Notes: generated by a model from the sequence alone, not told the origin. A stretch of DNA of 64,000 nucleotides from Prorocentrum cordatum (GCA_963575745.1 CAUYUJ010016284.1:180001-244000), one strand, 5' to 3'; shown: positions 41,380 to 52,651, numbered from the stretch's first letter. Made by a program: numbers and translations.

Positions 41380-44300
41380 GGCCCATCTTCACGGTAGTCA
41401 GCCTCAACGGCAGCGGTTTGGGGCCCCTTTCACTACCATCCTCGGCGTGCAGCAGGGCCCCCAGCAGCAGGAGGTCGCCGAGGCCCACATCGGCGACGCG
41501 ATGTGCTTCCAGGAGCACCACCTCAATGGCTACCGCGCCGAGGAGCAGGAGCAGTGGTGCAGGCAAGTGGGCTGGAGCGCTGTGCTGACCCCTGGCGTCG
41601 GCACCATGGGCGCTTCGCAGCAGCGCGCCGTCAGCGGCGGCACTGGCGCGGCCGCGCGCACAGCGCGCGGCATGTGGCCCAGGCGCGCAGGGCAGCAAGT
41701 CCAGCTGCCACGTCGCCGACGGCAGGGCCACGGTTACACACATCAACGGGGTAGTGCCCGGCGGCTTCCTGCTGGGCTCGATCTACCTGGACAGCGATGA
41801 CGTCGGCGAGAACAGTAAGTACGTGCTGCAGGAGGTTGGCGTGCTCCTCAAGCGCACGGGCAAGCCGTGGGCCCTCGCTGGCGACTGGAACGTCGAGCCC
41901 GACAGGTTCCACCAGCGCGCGGGCAACTGGCTCTGCAAGATAGGGGGGCGCGTAGTCGACACGGGCGAGGGCGCCTGCCAGCACTCCCTTGCCAAGGAGC
42001 CGTCCGAGCTCGACTGGTTCATCGTCAGCGCCGAGCTGCTGGACCGTGTCGTGGACTGCTCGCGCCTCGACATGACGGCCAAGGGGTGCGCCAACCCGTG
42101 CGGGCGCCACGTGGCGGTCAAGCTCAGCCTCACCTGCTACGGCGACCTGGGCCCGTCGTTCAGGGTCAAGGGGCCGATGGCGTTTCCCAAGGTGCGGCCC
42201 TTCGGACCCATGCCGGAGAAGCAGTGGGACCACAGCCCCGTGAGGGCGCATATCGACAGGGGCAGCGACATGTAGGCCCTCACCAAGGCGTACCAGGACC
42301 TGTGCGAGAGCGTGGAGGACAAGTTAGTGTGGGCGTACCAGATTGATCCCGAGGACGCCAGCTACCGTGGTCGAGGGGGCCCTCCGTGCTTCAATTTCGG
42401 CTACCAGGCGCGCGCGAGGCCCATCAAGGGCACCGAGGCCAGCTTCCGGGGCAGGGAGCTGATGCACCGTAGCGACTACTTCACGCAGTTGAGGTTTCTC
42501 GTCGGCGGGGGGCTCGGGGGGCCGGTTTTCAGGCGGCCAGCCCGAGGTGAAGATGGGCCCCGAGACGAGAGAGAGGCCGAGCGCATGCAGACTAGGGCCT
42601 TGCGTCGCCTCAGGCGCGTCCTGGGCAGGCGCGCCCGCAGCTGGGTGTCAAACACCAGTAATCCCAACCGCTACGAGGACGAGGGCGAGTGGATGGAGAA
42701 GTGCGTGCCATACATATTCCGCATGCTGGGCCAGCCGACGTACGTCGCCACAGGTCTCGCCCAGGACTTCGACAGGCGCATGCGCACGGCCCGCGAGGTG
42801 CGTTCCTCGGCATGGCGGCGCGGGGGCCCTGGGCGCCTGGAGCTGGTGCGCATCCTTCGCCAGCTTGGCCTCATCGATCATGGCGGATGGGAAGAGGAAG
42901 TACACAGGACCGTGGACAACTACCACGAGTCCAGGAGGTGGTTGGAGGAGAGCGGGGAGTACAACAGGTACCAGCCAGGAGGCCCCATCGCTTTCGCAGG
43001 GGTGGACCCTGGGGGCGACGGCCGCGGCAGCTCGGGCCTCGCTCCTGGGCCGCAGGCACCAGCCATGTGCGCAGCAATTCCCCGCACTTCGCCCATGGCG
43101 GGGTGGGGCGCCACTGGCGTCGGCGCAGCAGGGGTGCGTCGAACCCTCCAGCGCTTGAGCCGTGGATGGCCCCCGAACCTGCACTCCTTGGACATGGGGC
43201 AGGATGAGGCAGAGTGGATGGATCTGTGCACCCGCTACGCCCATGCGCGCCTCAGCCAGTACGAGAGCGACGGTGGCGACCAGCCAGGGCCCTGTGGCAA
43301 CGCAGATGGCGGACCCGCAGAGGCTGGACTGGGAGTCGCACCCGAGGCAGCATAATCAGCACCAGCGGCAGGGGTTGGAAGGGGGAGCCGCACCAGCGGA
43401 GGGCATCAGCCCGATCCCACTCCAACCCTCACAGGCAGCGGCGGCGCAGCCCTTTGGTGACCGAGCGGCAGCCCGTTGGACCCGCGCCGTGGCCATCTGC
43501 GAGGACAGCCGGATGGCGTACGCGGACGTGCGCAACGAGTACGCGCGCAGCGTGGGCGCCTTGGAGACCAGCGACCCCGTCGCGTGGGCCATCGCCGACG
43601 ACGCGCACAACAGCTGCATCCTGGGCGCCAGGCAGTTCCTGCGGTACCACGGCGGCGTGGCAGACGGCAGCGGCGACAGCGCGGACGGCGATTGCAGCGG
43701 CGACGGCTCACGCAGCGGGGGCAGCCGCACAGGCAGAGGGGCTCCGAGGCCACCCTCCACAGTGGGCCTCCCACTCGGCGCGCAGTGGGCCGCGCGCGTC
43801 AGCTTAGCTGCTGACTGCCCAGGCATCCTTCCCCTGGAAGAGTGGGCTGCCCAGGCCAGGGCCGAGGCCGAAGCAGAAGGAGCAGCCTTCGCGGCCATCC
43901 GTGGCAAGGGCTTCAAGGAGTGGATCAAGCACTCCATCGTGGAAGGAGCGGGCGGCCTGCACGCCTACAGGCGAGGCCCACGGGCATGGGCTCCTGACGG
44001 CGAGTTTCATGGGGCGCCTGCGCACGCTCCCGATGGGAAGAAGGTAGTGGCAGCACAGTGGTCGACGGAGGTGTGGCGGGTCAGGAGCGGCGGCGTCAGG
44101 TTCCGCCCTCGGCCACCTCCTGCCGATGGCGAGGCCCTGCCAAGGCCGTCGCCAGATCAGGTTCGATCGGCAGCACGGACCTTCAGGCATGGTGCGGGCG
44201 TCGGCAGCGACCGCCTCAACCCCAGGAAGGCTGCGGACCTCAGCGACGAGCTCCTCGAGGCCGTCATCGACTTCGGCATGAAATGCGAGGAGCTCGGTGG

Positions 44301-47300
44301 CTGGCCCGACGTCATCACCGACTCGCTGGTGGTCATGCTGCCCAAGCCCCAGGGCGGCTTTCGGCCCATTGGGCTGCTGGGCTGGCTCCCTCGCCTGCGG
44401 AGCCGGGCTCGGCAGCCTGAGGCGCGGCGTTGGGGCGCGGATATCGACCCAGGCGTCGCTGGTATATTCTGGGGCGGCCGCGGGCGCGCGGCCGAGGAGG
44501 CCGTCTGGTGGCAAGCGCTGCGGCCGGAAGCGGCACATGCACGAGGCGAGGGCGCAGCGGCGGCGCTCATCAACCTCTGGAAGGCGTGCGAGCTCGTCGA
44601 CCTGGCCATCACCCAGGATCGCGGCATCCTCGCGGGCTACCCGAGGGGGATGCTCGGCATGGCCCGCACCTTGTGCGCAGGCGAGCGGCGGTTCATGCTG
44701 GACGGCAGCGTATCAGAGGCCCTCTGGGCGCGGGCCTCATCGCAGGCTGCTCGCACGCTGGGCGGCTACTCAAGTGCGGCCTGCTCGTGCTGGCCGACGA
44801 GCACGCGAGGCTATGGCGGGCATTGGAGCCGAGGGTCACCCTTGCGATCATGTTCGGCGATTGCTGTGTCAGGTGTCATGGCCCCGTGGCGCATGTAGCC
44901 GCAGACGTGGCATAGGCCACCATGGCAGTGGTCGCTCAGCTGGAGGCGCTAGGCTGCAAGGTTTCCGGGGCGAAGAGCGAGCTTCTCGCGAGCTCGCCCG
45001 TGCTGGCATCCATGGTTGCCAAGCAGATGGGCGGCATGGCGTTTCCCATCGCGGAGTCGGTCAAGATCCTGGGGGTGGACTACTGCCTCGACGGCCAGGC
45101 CTTCGTGGTTCTGGAGATGCGGCATACGAAGGCAGCAGCCCAGCTGCAACGGCTGCACGCCATGCGTTCGCAGGAGGCTCCAGCAGCGGCGCGAGTGGCC
45201 AACAAGGGGGTGCGGCCAGCTACTCGCTATCGGCAACACCCAAACATACTTATACTACATGTGCGTCGCCCCCCCAGGGGCGACGCGCGCACCGAGCAAT
45301 CTTATAGTATATGCGTCGCGGCGTGCGCTTCCTGGCCACACCGCTCGGGAAACGATATACTACAAGATGGGTATACTATATGTTTGGGTCGGACGCGCGC
45401 CTCCAAGGAGAACATCTAGTACTAGTATGTCTTTGTGCACCCCACGCTACGGCCTGAGCGTGGTCGGCTGGCCCTCTTCTCAGCTCATCAAGTGGAGGAG
45501 CCAGGTGAGTGCCGTACACCGCGGCAGGGGGCAAGGCAAGAGCCTCAGCCTCAGTTTTCTTCTCAGCAAGTGGCTCGCCAGCGACCCGCTACTAGACCAC
45601 GCGGCGCTCCCCATCGTGGCCTGGGCCAAGGCGGCGCAGCTCAACTCCGACCACAGGGGCCTGAGGGCCACGGGTAGCGCCTTCGCGGGGGCCACCGCTA
45701 TGCTCGCCAAGGAGGGCCCTGAGGCGCTGGCGGGGCGGGGGCCCGCAGCAGCATGCGTGCTAGCCTGCCGCCGCCTGGGTTGGACAGCCACGCGGCCAGG
45801 GCTCATCATCAACGATCTGCAGCAGCAGCTGGACTTTCGGGTTCTGGGCGCCTCCACTCTCAGCAAGCACATAGCCGCGGGCCGCGGGCGGCTATTGTGG
45901 CGGGCGGTGGGGCAGCACCCATGCCTGGAACATCTTGCGGGAGGAGGCGCGTTGACCAGCATTCGGCGGATCCTCCACCGCAAGAGGATGAGCAAAAAGG
46001 CGGCCAAGGAGATGAGCTCGGCCAAGACTGCGCTGGTGGGGTGCTCGTGGCCCGTTGCCAGAAGGTTCGCTGAGGACAGGCCGCTGGCATCATCCCCGCG
46101 GTGTCCCAGGGGGTGCCCAGCGCATGGCGCGGTGCGGCACCTTGCATGGCAGTGCCCTGCGACCGAGCTTGGTCGTGCAGAGTGGACGGCAAGCGAGGGC
46201 GCCGACGAGAGGCGGCAGCCCGACGACATCCACTTCGGCACCATCGTCGCGATGGCAAGCCTCAGCAGCGACGAGGACCCGCTCTGGCCCCGAGCGCTGG
46301 CCCCTGAGCATAGGCGCTCCCTCCCGAGCCCACTCGCTGCAGGGATGCGCGCAAAGAGGGGCGCCCAGACCTGGTGGGGCAGCCGCTCGCGGGCGACCTG
46401 TTCACGGATGGCAGCGTCCTGGACCCGACCCTCGTGTCAGCCCGAGGTGGGTGGGCGGTGGTCGTCACGGGGTCCGACGCCGAGGCGGTCAGCCTCTTCG
46501 TACCGCTGCCCTGGCCAAGCCCGCAGGAGTCGGGCGCAGCAGAGTTCGCAGCGGCCATCGAGGGCATCCAGGGCTGCCTCCCCCTGTGCGCATCTTCACC
46601 GACTGCCGGCAGCTCGTGGAGGGCTTCGCTGCGGGCAGGGCGTGGTGCCTGCAGTGGCAGCGTCCCTACCGCGAGCTGTGGGTAAGGTTCTGGGGCGCCA
46701 TCGTCGACGTCGGCATCGACAGCGTCTCCATCCATAAGGTGAAGGCCCACGCGACGCTGGCGGACGCGCAGGCGGAGCGTATCACGGCGTGGCAGCGCAG
46801 GGGCAATCACTGCGCAGATGCGCGAGCCGTGCAAGGGGCGCAGATGCACCCGAAGGACGAGGCTGTGCGCGACCGGAGCCGCCGCCAGGATCGGCTCGTG
46901 CAGAAGGTCTTTCGCTGGCTGGGGGCAGCGATGCAGGAGGGCGACGGCGAGCTGACTGCCGAGGACGGCTACGATGGGCCTGGTCTCGCAGCCGTGCGTT
47001 GCGATTGGCAGGGTTGCAAGATGCGGTGGTGCATTCACTGCAATTTCCCAGACTGCCCACGCAGGACGTGCGGGCGACACGGCACGTGGCTCGAAGTCGG
47101 CACCGACACCCTCTGGGCATGCCAGGAGTGCGCTGGCAGAGGCGAGGCGATCACAGGCTCATGGACATCGGGTACAGAGGGCGGCTCGGGCTCGGCAGCG
47201 GCTGGCGCGGCGCTGCTCACGGTTTGCGCGGCGGTGCTCTCCAGCCAGGCCAACTTCACGCAGGGGTCAGACGGCGGTGACGCGGGACCTGCAGATGGTG

Positions 47301-47661
47301 GCGGCGGCGGGGCTGCTGGCAGCGGGGGCGCGGCGCGGGCGCCTCCCGCGCCTCTCGCCCCTCCGCTGGCGAAGGCCGTGGCGACGCCGCCGCCGCAGCT
47401 GCCGCCGTGGTGGGGGTTCGGCGCGCACGACTCCCACGACCTCTGGCGCGCAGGGAACCACCTCTTCTGCGTCACGTGAGGCTACTGGACCCAGAGTCGG
47501 AGGATGACGGGCCTCGCGGAGGTGTGCCCAAAGGCCCCCAAGAACGACAGGCAGAAGGCGGTGCTCAGCCGCCTCAAGCGAGGCCTGCAGCCAGCGGGCG
47601 CGGGAGGCATCGGCGACCCTGAACCCCTTCGGCGCATGCGGAAGCGCGTGGGCGGCGGCTA
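41380..47661 (+). pseudogene. LINE-A ORF2: endonuclease, RT and RNase H, decayed
   Basis: Endonuclease pieces: IFTVVSLNGSG, then after a frameshift MCFQEHHL, then after another GDWNVEP and SELDWFIVSAELLD ... GRHVAV. A TAG interrupts at 42273-42275. RT spans about 43900-45200 with PKPQGGFRPIGLLGWLPRL. Motif A appears as LINLWKACEL, with Asn where Asp is expected, and motif C as MFGDCC, so the polymerase is probably dead. An inserted element (45238-45389) splits the region after RT. RNase H keeps LFTDGSV (46395), AEFAAAIEGI, IFTDCRQLV and GNHCADARA across two frames. The C-terminal module LFCVT*GYWTQSRR has TGA at 47477-47479 where the other LINEs have Cys, and the frame then runs to TAG at about 47661. 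Confidence 0.75.
45238..45389. repeat. 152-bp TIR element inserted in LINE-A ORF2
   Basis: ACCCAAACATA (45238-45248) and TATGTTTGGGT (45379-45389) are perfect inverted ends, with more imperfect pairing inside (TTATAC/GTATAC). An inner hairpin GTCGCCCCCCCAGGGGCGAC lies at 45266-45285. It interrupts the retroelement protein and is younger than LINE-A. Confidence 0.7.
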
Positions 47662-47724
47662 GCCTAGCGGCCCTGTTATAGAGGCGCCTCAGCATCCTGT
47701 CCGCCCGTGGCGGGCACACGCTGT

Positions 47725-48230
47725 CTGCTCGGGCTAGCTCGGTGCCCTGTGCATGGCTGTCGCTCGAGCGGAAGCTGAACCAGGTGCGTAGGCTCGCCCA
47801 CGCATGGGGTCGGGCTCCGCGCCAGGGGGCGCAACCTGTCCGCGTCGTGGCCTCGCGCCAGAGGACGTGTTGCGGCCCGTGGCGAGTCCTGCGCTACTGG
47901 CGCACCCGTTGAATGTAGCTGTTGGCGCGCTTTGGCGCGTCGGCCCGCGCAGAGGGAAAAGGCCCGTTCTGCTCGGGCTTGCTCGGTGCTCTGTGCATGG
48001 CCGCTCGGGCGGAAGCTGAACCAGGTGCGTAGGTTTGCCCGCGCACGGGATCGGGCTCCGCGCCAGGGGGGGCAACCTGTCCGCGTTGTGGCCTCGCGCC
48101 AGAGGACGTGTTGCGGCCCGTGGCGAGTCGGCGCCAGTGGCGCATCCGCTTAATGTAGCTGTTGGCGCGCTTTGGCGCGTCGGCCCGCGCAGTAGCTGCG
48201 CTCCAGCCCGCTCTGTGCTCTGTGCCGCCA
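47725..48230. repeat. tandem repeat of about 245 bp in the LINE-A 3' region
   Basis: CGGAAGCTGAACCAGGTGCG starts near 47771 and 48010; GTGTTGCGGCCCGTGGCGAG and TGTAGCTGTTGGCGCGCTTT repeat with the same order. Two copies plus a partial third (about 48195). Confidence 0.85.
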
Positions 48231-48565
48231 GTCGGAGGCCGAACGGTGGTGGTAGGCCCACCGACTGCCTTGTTCGCCTCCGAAGGCCACCGCAGTGCAA
48301 GCCGTCCCTGCGTGTGTCTGGGGCAGGGGACCTTTGCATTGTTGTGACACTTCGAGCCGTTGCGTGCTGAGTCGCCGTGAATGCTGCATGCCCTGCCCAC
48401 CGCCTGCCTTTGGCTGGGGTGGTAGGCGTGGCCTCTGGCTTTCAGGTGAGTCTGCGAGTGTGCCTGTGGCACGGGTCGGGCCTTGCGACCGCAGCGCCAG
48501 AGGGAAAGGCCCTGGCCTCGGAAGGCTGTATCGAGCGGGGAGCTCCAGACCTTCTCAGACGCAGG

Positions 48566-48566
48566 G

Positions 48567-48599
<33 letters not shown>

Positions 48600-48611
48600 G
48601 TCATCGTCTTT

Positions 48612-48660
<49 letters not shown>

Positions 48661-48720
48661 CCCTCATCATCATCATCATCATCATCATAATCGTCATCAT
48701 CATCATCATCATTAGCACCA
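48566..48720. repeat. (ATC)n at the 3' border of LINE-A
   Basis: ATC units with a few GTC and TTT interruptions, in the same orientation as 39919-39973. Confidence 0.95.
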
Positions 48721-48829
48721 TCATCAACATCATCAGCATCATTTTCCGATCTGCTAGGAAAGCGTTTATGATCCCCCGGTACCCCAAACTTTCTTACCCC
48801 CAGGGGCCCAAGCGCAGGGGCGCAGATTT

Positions 48830-49105
48830 TTCTTGAGACTTCCAAGAAACAGCCTCCTTCTAAGAAGCCTTGCCTACATTTGTAGCACCGGCGCCCTATG
48901 AGAAACCCTCCCCCCCTCTGCGACCCTTGTGCGCGCCGCTAACAAAACAATAGTACAGTCCACCCGCATTGCAAGGATGGACCACCCTCCCGAGGGTACC
49001 CTTGCATACTTTGCCCCTTCGGCCCATCCTTGGCGACTTTCGCTGGCCAGCCTCCTTCGCAAAACGTTCACCCATGGGCCTCCGAGGCCCTTGCCTGCGC
49101 ATCCT
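48830..49105. repeat. dispersed repeats
   Basis: 48830-48915 matches 39310-39440 (CAGCCTCCTTCTAAGAAGCC, GTAGCACCGGCGCC). 48985-49105 matches 53395-53490 (CTTCGGCC, TTTCGCTGGCC, GGCCTCCGAGGCCC-like). Confidence 0.65.
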
Positions 49106-49139
49106 TCACATCACACGGGTTGCACTCGCAGTCGCGCGC

Positions 49140-49384
49140 GCACCGGCGGCCGCCTCTGCCCCCCGGCCGCCCCCGCGCGCGGGCCGCCCGGGAGGCCTCC
49201 AGCCGGCGGCGAGGCCGGCGGCGACGGCGCCGGCGAGGGCGGCGGCGAGGGCGGCGGCGGCCCCGGCGCGGCCGCGCTGCTGCGGAGCCTGGGCCTGCGG
49301 GTGGTGCAGGTGGTCGGCATCGCCGGGCCTCTGCTTGGCACCGCTCGGGCGTGCCTCAGACCTCCCAAGCTCGGAGGGCACGAG
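49140..49384 (+). other. GC-rich island, possible exon
   Basis: The plus frame reads GPGAAALLRSLGLRVVQVVG then IAGPLLGTARACLRPPKLGG after a GGCGGCGAGG repeat. Coding-like but unidentifiable, and other frames are open. Confidence 0.3.
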
Positions 49385-49523
49385 CTATGCACCTACACCG
49401 ATCTTGGCCAGGCCAATCCTGCGCCCAGGATCGGTGCATATGCCTTCCTGCCCCAGGTAGGAGTGCGGATACACCGATCCTGGGCCCAGGGTGATCCTGG
49501 CCAGGATCGGTGTTGGTGTATAG
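49385..49523. repeat. foldback element with arms of about 59 bp
   Basis: CTATGCACCTACACCGATCT at the left pairs with the complement of GATCGGTGTTGGTGTATAG at the right, and pairing continues through the CCAGGATCGGTG core with few mismatches. Confidence 0.75.
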
Positions 49524-49582
49524 TTGGTGCCCTTCTATAGGTGGGGTCCGGGTAGATGGGGTCGGGGGACCGCGCCACATCG

Positions 49583-50135
49583 CCGGTGCATCGCCGATGC
49601 GGCTCGATGTGGAGCCTGATTTGCTGCACGTCGGCGTCGCCGATGCATCGCTGACGTCGACGATGCATGGCCGGTGTATCGCCGATGAATTGCCGATGCA
49701 TCGGCGATGCGTCGGCGATGCGGCGCGATCCTCCGACCCCATCTACTCCGACCCCATCTGGGAGGGCACTTTTCCTCGCATCGAGGAGCATCCTGTATCG
49801 CACGATATCGAAGAGGAATTCACGGGAAAAAGGACGTCCGAGCGATGGGGCAAGGTGGTCGGCATCGCTGGACCTCAGAGGTCTCGATGGTTCAGAGACG
49901 GGGTCCTGAGGGATTCTAGGCCTCCTGGATGGGGTCTGGGGGTCAGAGAAAGCGCCGTATTGTCGATGCATCGGCGATGCGGCTCGATGTGGAGCCCAAT
50001 TTTCTTCTCGCTGTCGTCGCCGATGCATCGCCGATACGTCTCCGATGCGTCGCCGATGCATCGGCGATGTATCGCCGATGTATGGGCGATGCGGCGCGAT
50101 TCTCCGACCCCATCTACTCCGACCCCATCTAGGAG
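49583..50135. repeat. direct duplication of about 180-190 bp, GATGCATCGCCGATG-rich
   Basis: Copy 1 (about 49583-49775) and copy 2 (about 49963-50135) share GATGCGGCTCGATGTGGAGC, GCCGATGCATCG runs and TCCGACCCCATCTACTCCGA. The spacer contains a truncated ATCGCTCGGACGT element (49770-49855). Confidence 0.8.
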
Positions 50136-50148
50136 GCCTCTATTAGAC

Positions 50149-50379
50149 ACGGGGTCCTCAGGGATGGGGTCCTAAGGACGAGCTTCCTCAAACAGTGTAA
50201 GTCCACCTTTGGATCCCTTCCTATCCTTAGGACCCCGTCTCTCAGGACCCCATCTTTGAACCACCGAAGGTCGAGTAGCATGGGATCGACTACATACTTG
50301 ATGTACTCCATATTTGATTATGTCGTCGGATCTACGAACAAAAAACAGCACATTTCATGTTCGTAGATCTATGACGACT
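50149..50379. repeat. two small inverted repeats
   Basis: CGGGGTCCTCAGGGATGGGG (50153) pairs with CCCCGTCTCTCAGGACCCC (50231). GTCGTCGGATCTACGAAC pairs with GTTCGTAGATCTATGACGAC (50322-50379), a hairpin with about 20 bp of stem. Confidence 0.65.
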
Positions 50380-50470
50380 CCATCGATATTCCACGTAGAC
50401 TCAATGCACATTCAATTGGGGCACATCAATTCTGTAGTCGATTTGCTACTCGAACCTTTGGACCTCAGAG

Positions 50471-50632
50471 GAGGAAAAGGTACCACTGCCGCTACCCTTC
50501 GCCCGTTTTCCCCTTTCTCGCCCTCCTGGGAGGCCCTCGTCGCCACCGCTGGATCGGCCCCGCAAGTCTGGTCAGAACGCACCCCAGGAGAGGTCCTGAG
50601 AGTAGCGGTACCGGTGGCTTTTGGTTCCCCCA
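50471..50632. repeat. 162-bp TIR element, copy 3
   Basis: GAGGAAAAGGTACCACTGCC and the complement of GTAGCGGTACCGGTGGCTTT pair imperfectly; core GGAGGCCCTCGTCGCCACCG. Confidence 0.8.
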
Positions 50633-51235
50633 GGTGTTCAGCATCGTTGGACCGATCCCCATCCGCCCCCGGAGACCGTGTCTTTGTCCCCTGGCTCAGG
50701 AACAAAAGAAGGACGTACACGTACGTGAATCCACGCTGGTTCCGAGAGTACGCATTGCGCAAATGTTCGTAGAACGCGGCCAGTCTCGCGGATCGAGGGG
50801 CCGTGTTCACGTACACAGCTGGGCGCGTACTTCCTTTGTGGGCTCCCTACTGGCTTCGGTAGAGCCAATCATTGGAGCCTGGTGCGTCCTCGTGCTTGCG
50901 CCTTTTTTCAAAGTGCACTGGCGTGTGTGGGTGTCTGGTAACCGATGAGAGACATCGCCGATTCAGCGTCGATTGGCGTCGATTCGCAAGCCACCGTCGG
51001 GTGTTACTAGAAGTGCCCCTGGCCCAAGGTGCCCCTAGGTTTTCGCTCAATTTTGGAGCCCTAGGGCCCTCTGGGCCTCGTGAGGGGTGCTCTGGAGGCC
51101 GCCTGGGCCACCCCGAGAATCCTGGGGGTACCTTGGGCCAGGGGCACTTCTAGCAACCCCCGACACAGCACCCGGCGATGACGGGCGTGACCAGCTGGCC
51201 GGAGGCGGCGCTCAAAGGCGGGCTTCGTGCCAGAA
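50633..51235. other. unassigned sequence with one short inverted repeat
   Basis: AGAAGTGCCCCTGGCCCAAG (51010) pairs with the complement of CTTGGGCCAGGGGCACTTCT (51133-51152), bounding about 143 bp: another TIR-like element. Otherwise nothing is supported. Confidence 0.55.
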
Positions 51236-51394
51236 TCAGAAGGAAAAAAACACAGACACAGTTAATCGTCGATCCCAAGGAAAATATGGGACAATATCGG
51301 GATTGGGCGGGAAGACAACCCAGAACATATTGGAAAATATGGGGAACCGTTTTTTTGTTGTGTGTATTTATTTGTGTGTTCTTGGGCCCCTTGA
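51236..51394 (+). repeat. introner-like repeat, copy 5
   Basis: Starts TCAGAAGGAAAAAAACACAG and ends TTTGTGTGTTCTTGGGCCCC; the CCCAG is altered to TCTTG. Confidence 0.75.
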
Positions 51395-51683
51395 AAGAAG
51401 GGAGGACCGACGGGTGGATGGGGTTGCTGACGCTGAGGTGTCAACCTCCTCCTATGTTATTAACCCCAAACCCTCGGCGACGGGTCCCTCGCGTCCTTAG
51501 GGTTTTCGACGACCCTCACGCGAAACCCTAAGGTTAGCGTCGGCGAGCGCCCTTTTGCACCCTGTCATTCTTGTTATTAACCCCAAACCCTCGGCAATCG
51601 CAGGAATCCTGGGACCCGCCCCGTGAGGCGAGGCCACGGGCGCAACCCTTCTGCCGACCGCAAATCTTCCCAGCGAGGACTGG
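51395..51683. other. spacer with a duplicated motif and a hairpin
   Basis: TTATTAACCCCAAACCCTCG occurs twice. CCTTAGGGTTTTCG and CGCGAAACCCTAAGG form a hairpin (51496-51535). There are stops in all frames, so it is probably not an exon. Confidence 0.5.
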
Positions 51684-51846
51684 TCAGGAGGGAAAGCAAC
51701 ACACAGACACAATTGATCGTCGACTCCCGGGAAAAATATGGGAAAATATGGAGAGTGGGGGGGGGAGACGAAAACCCAGAAGATTGGGGAAAATTGGGGG
51801 AATCCTTTTATTAGTGTGCATTTATTTGTGTGTCCTGGGGCCCCTT
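51684..51846 (+). repeat. introner-like repeat, copy 6
   Basis: TCAGGAGGGAAAGCAACACA start, full interior, end TTATTTGTGTGTCCTGGGGC then CCCTTCA. Confidence 0.85.
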
Positions 51847-52074
51847 CAATTTGGCACCCCGCCGTCGAGCCCACCAGGGGGGGGGGGGGCGCGGTGGGGG
51901 CAGGGGGCCGGCCACTCCGCGATGCGCTCCGGCGCCGTTTGGGCGTGCCCAAGTCGTGACGACGTGACCGGGCGGAGGGGGGGGGGGGAGGGGAGCGGGG
52001 CCAGCCACGGGCGTTGTCGCGAATAAGCGAGAAAATGCTTTGGTCGGGCGTTGGGGGAACGCCCGCCCAAACAA

Positions 52075-52234
52075 TCAGGAGGGGGCACAAACACACAGAC
52101 ACAATGAATCGTCGATCCCCAAGAAAATATCGGAAGATATGGGAGGTGGGGGGAAGGCAGAAACCCCGAAAATATGGGAAAGATGGCGCATCCTGTTGTT
52201 TGTGTCTATTCACTTGCGTGTCCCAAGGCCCTTC
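52075..52234 (+). repeat. introner-like repeat, copy 7
   Basis: TCAGGAGGGGGCACAAACAC start; end CTTGCGTGTCCCAAGGCCCT. Confidence 0.8.
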
Positions 52235-52474
52235 AAACAGCGTCGACGGAGGAAATCTGCATGGGGCTCGCTCGGCATTGGCACTCCCGTGGGCCGGTGC
52301 AGTCCCGAGTCGGTGTCGCTGGCCGGCGGGCGCCTTCGCTGCCTATAGGCACTCGGCGGTTGTGGGGCGTCGGTTGGCTACCCCGCGGGGTCCACGCGGA
52401 ACACGGCGGCGTGCGCACGCGGAGCGCCGAAGCTGGCAGCGTTCACTGAAGGGCGTGTTGCCAAAGGGTGTTCT

Positions 52475-52639
52475 TCAGGAGGGGAAAAAACACACAGACA
52501 CAATTAATCGTCGACCCCCAGGAAAATATAGGAACATATGGGAAGTTGGGGGGAAGACAAAAAACCCAGAAAATATGGGAAAATATGGGGAATCCTTCTA
52601 TTTGTGTGTATTTATTTGTGTGTCCCAGGGCCCCTTCAG
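52475..52639 (+). repeat. introner-like repeat, copy 8
   Basis: Best-preserved copy: TCAGGAGGGGAAAAAACACA, AATTAATCGTCGACCCCCAG, AATATGGGAAAATATGGGGA, TTTATTTGTGTGTCCCAG|GG and CCCCTTCA. A mariner-type MITE begins 12 bp later. Confidence 0.9.
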
Positions 52640-52651
52640 TTCTGTCCCTTA

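Larger units (their letters stand above)
39974..48565 (+). mobile_element. LINE-A, near full-length non-LTR retrotransposon
   Basis: Order: SL relic, ORF1, ORF2 (endonuclease, RT, RNase H, zinc module), then a 3' part with a 245-bp tandem repeat. (ATC)n lies directly at both ends in the same orientation. Coding regions are broken by at least two in-frame stops, several frameshifts and a 152-bp insertion. The 3' limit is set by the repeat border and is approximate. Confidence 0.8.

Noticed and set aside
51490-51535. TTAGGG/CCCTAA telomere-like motif
   Set aside because: Only one hexamer in each arm of a short hairpin; not an interstitial telomere array.
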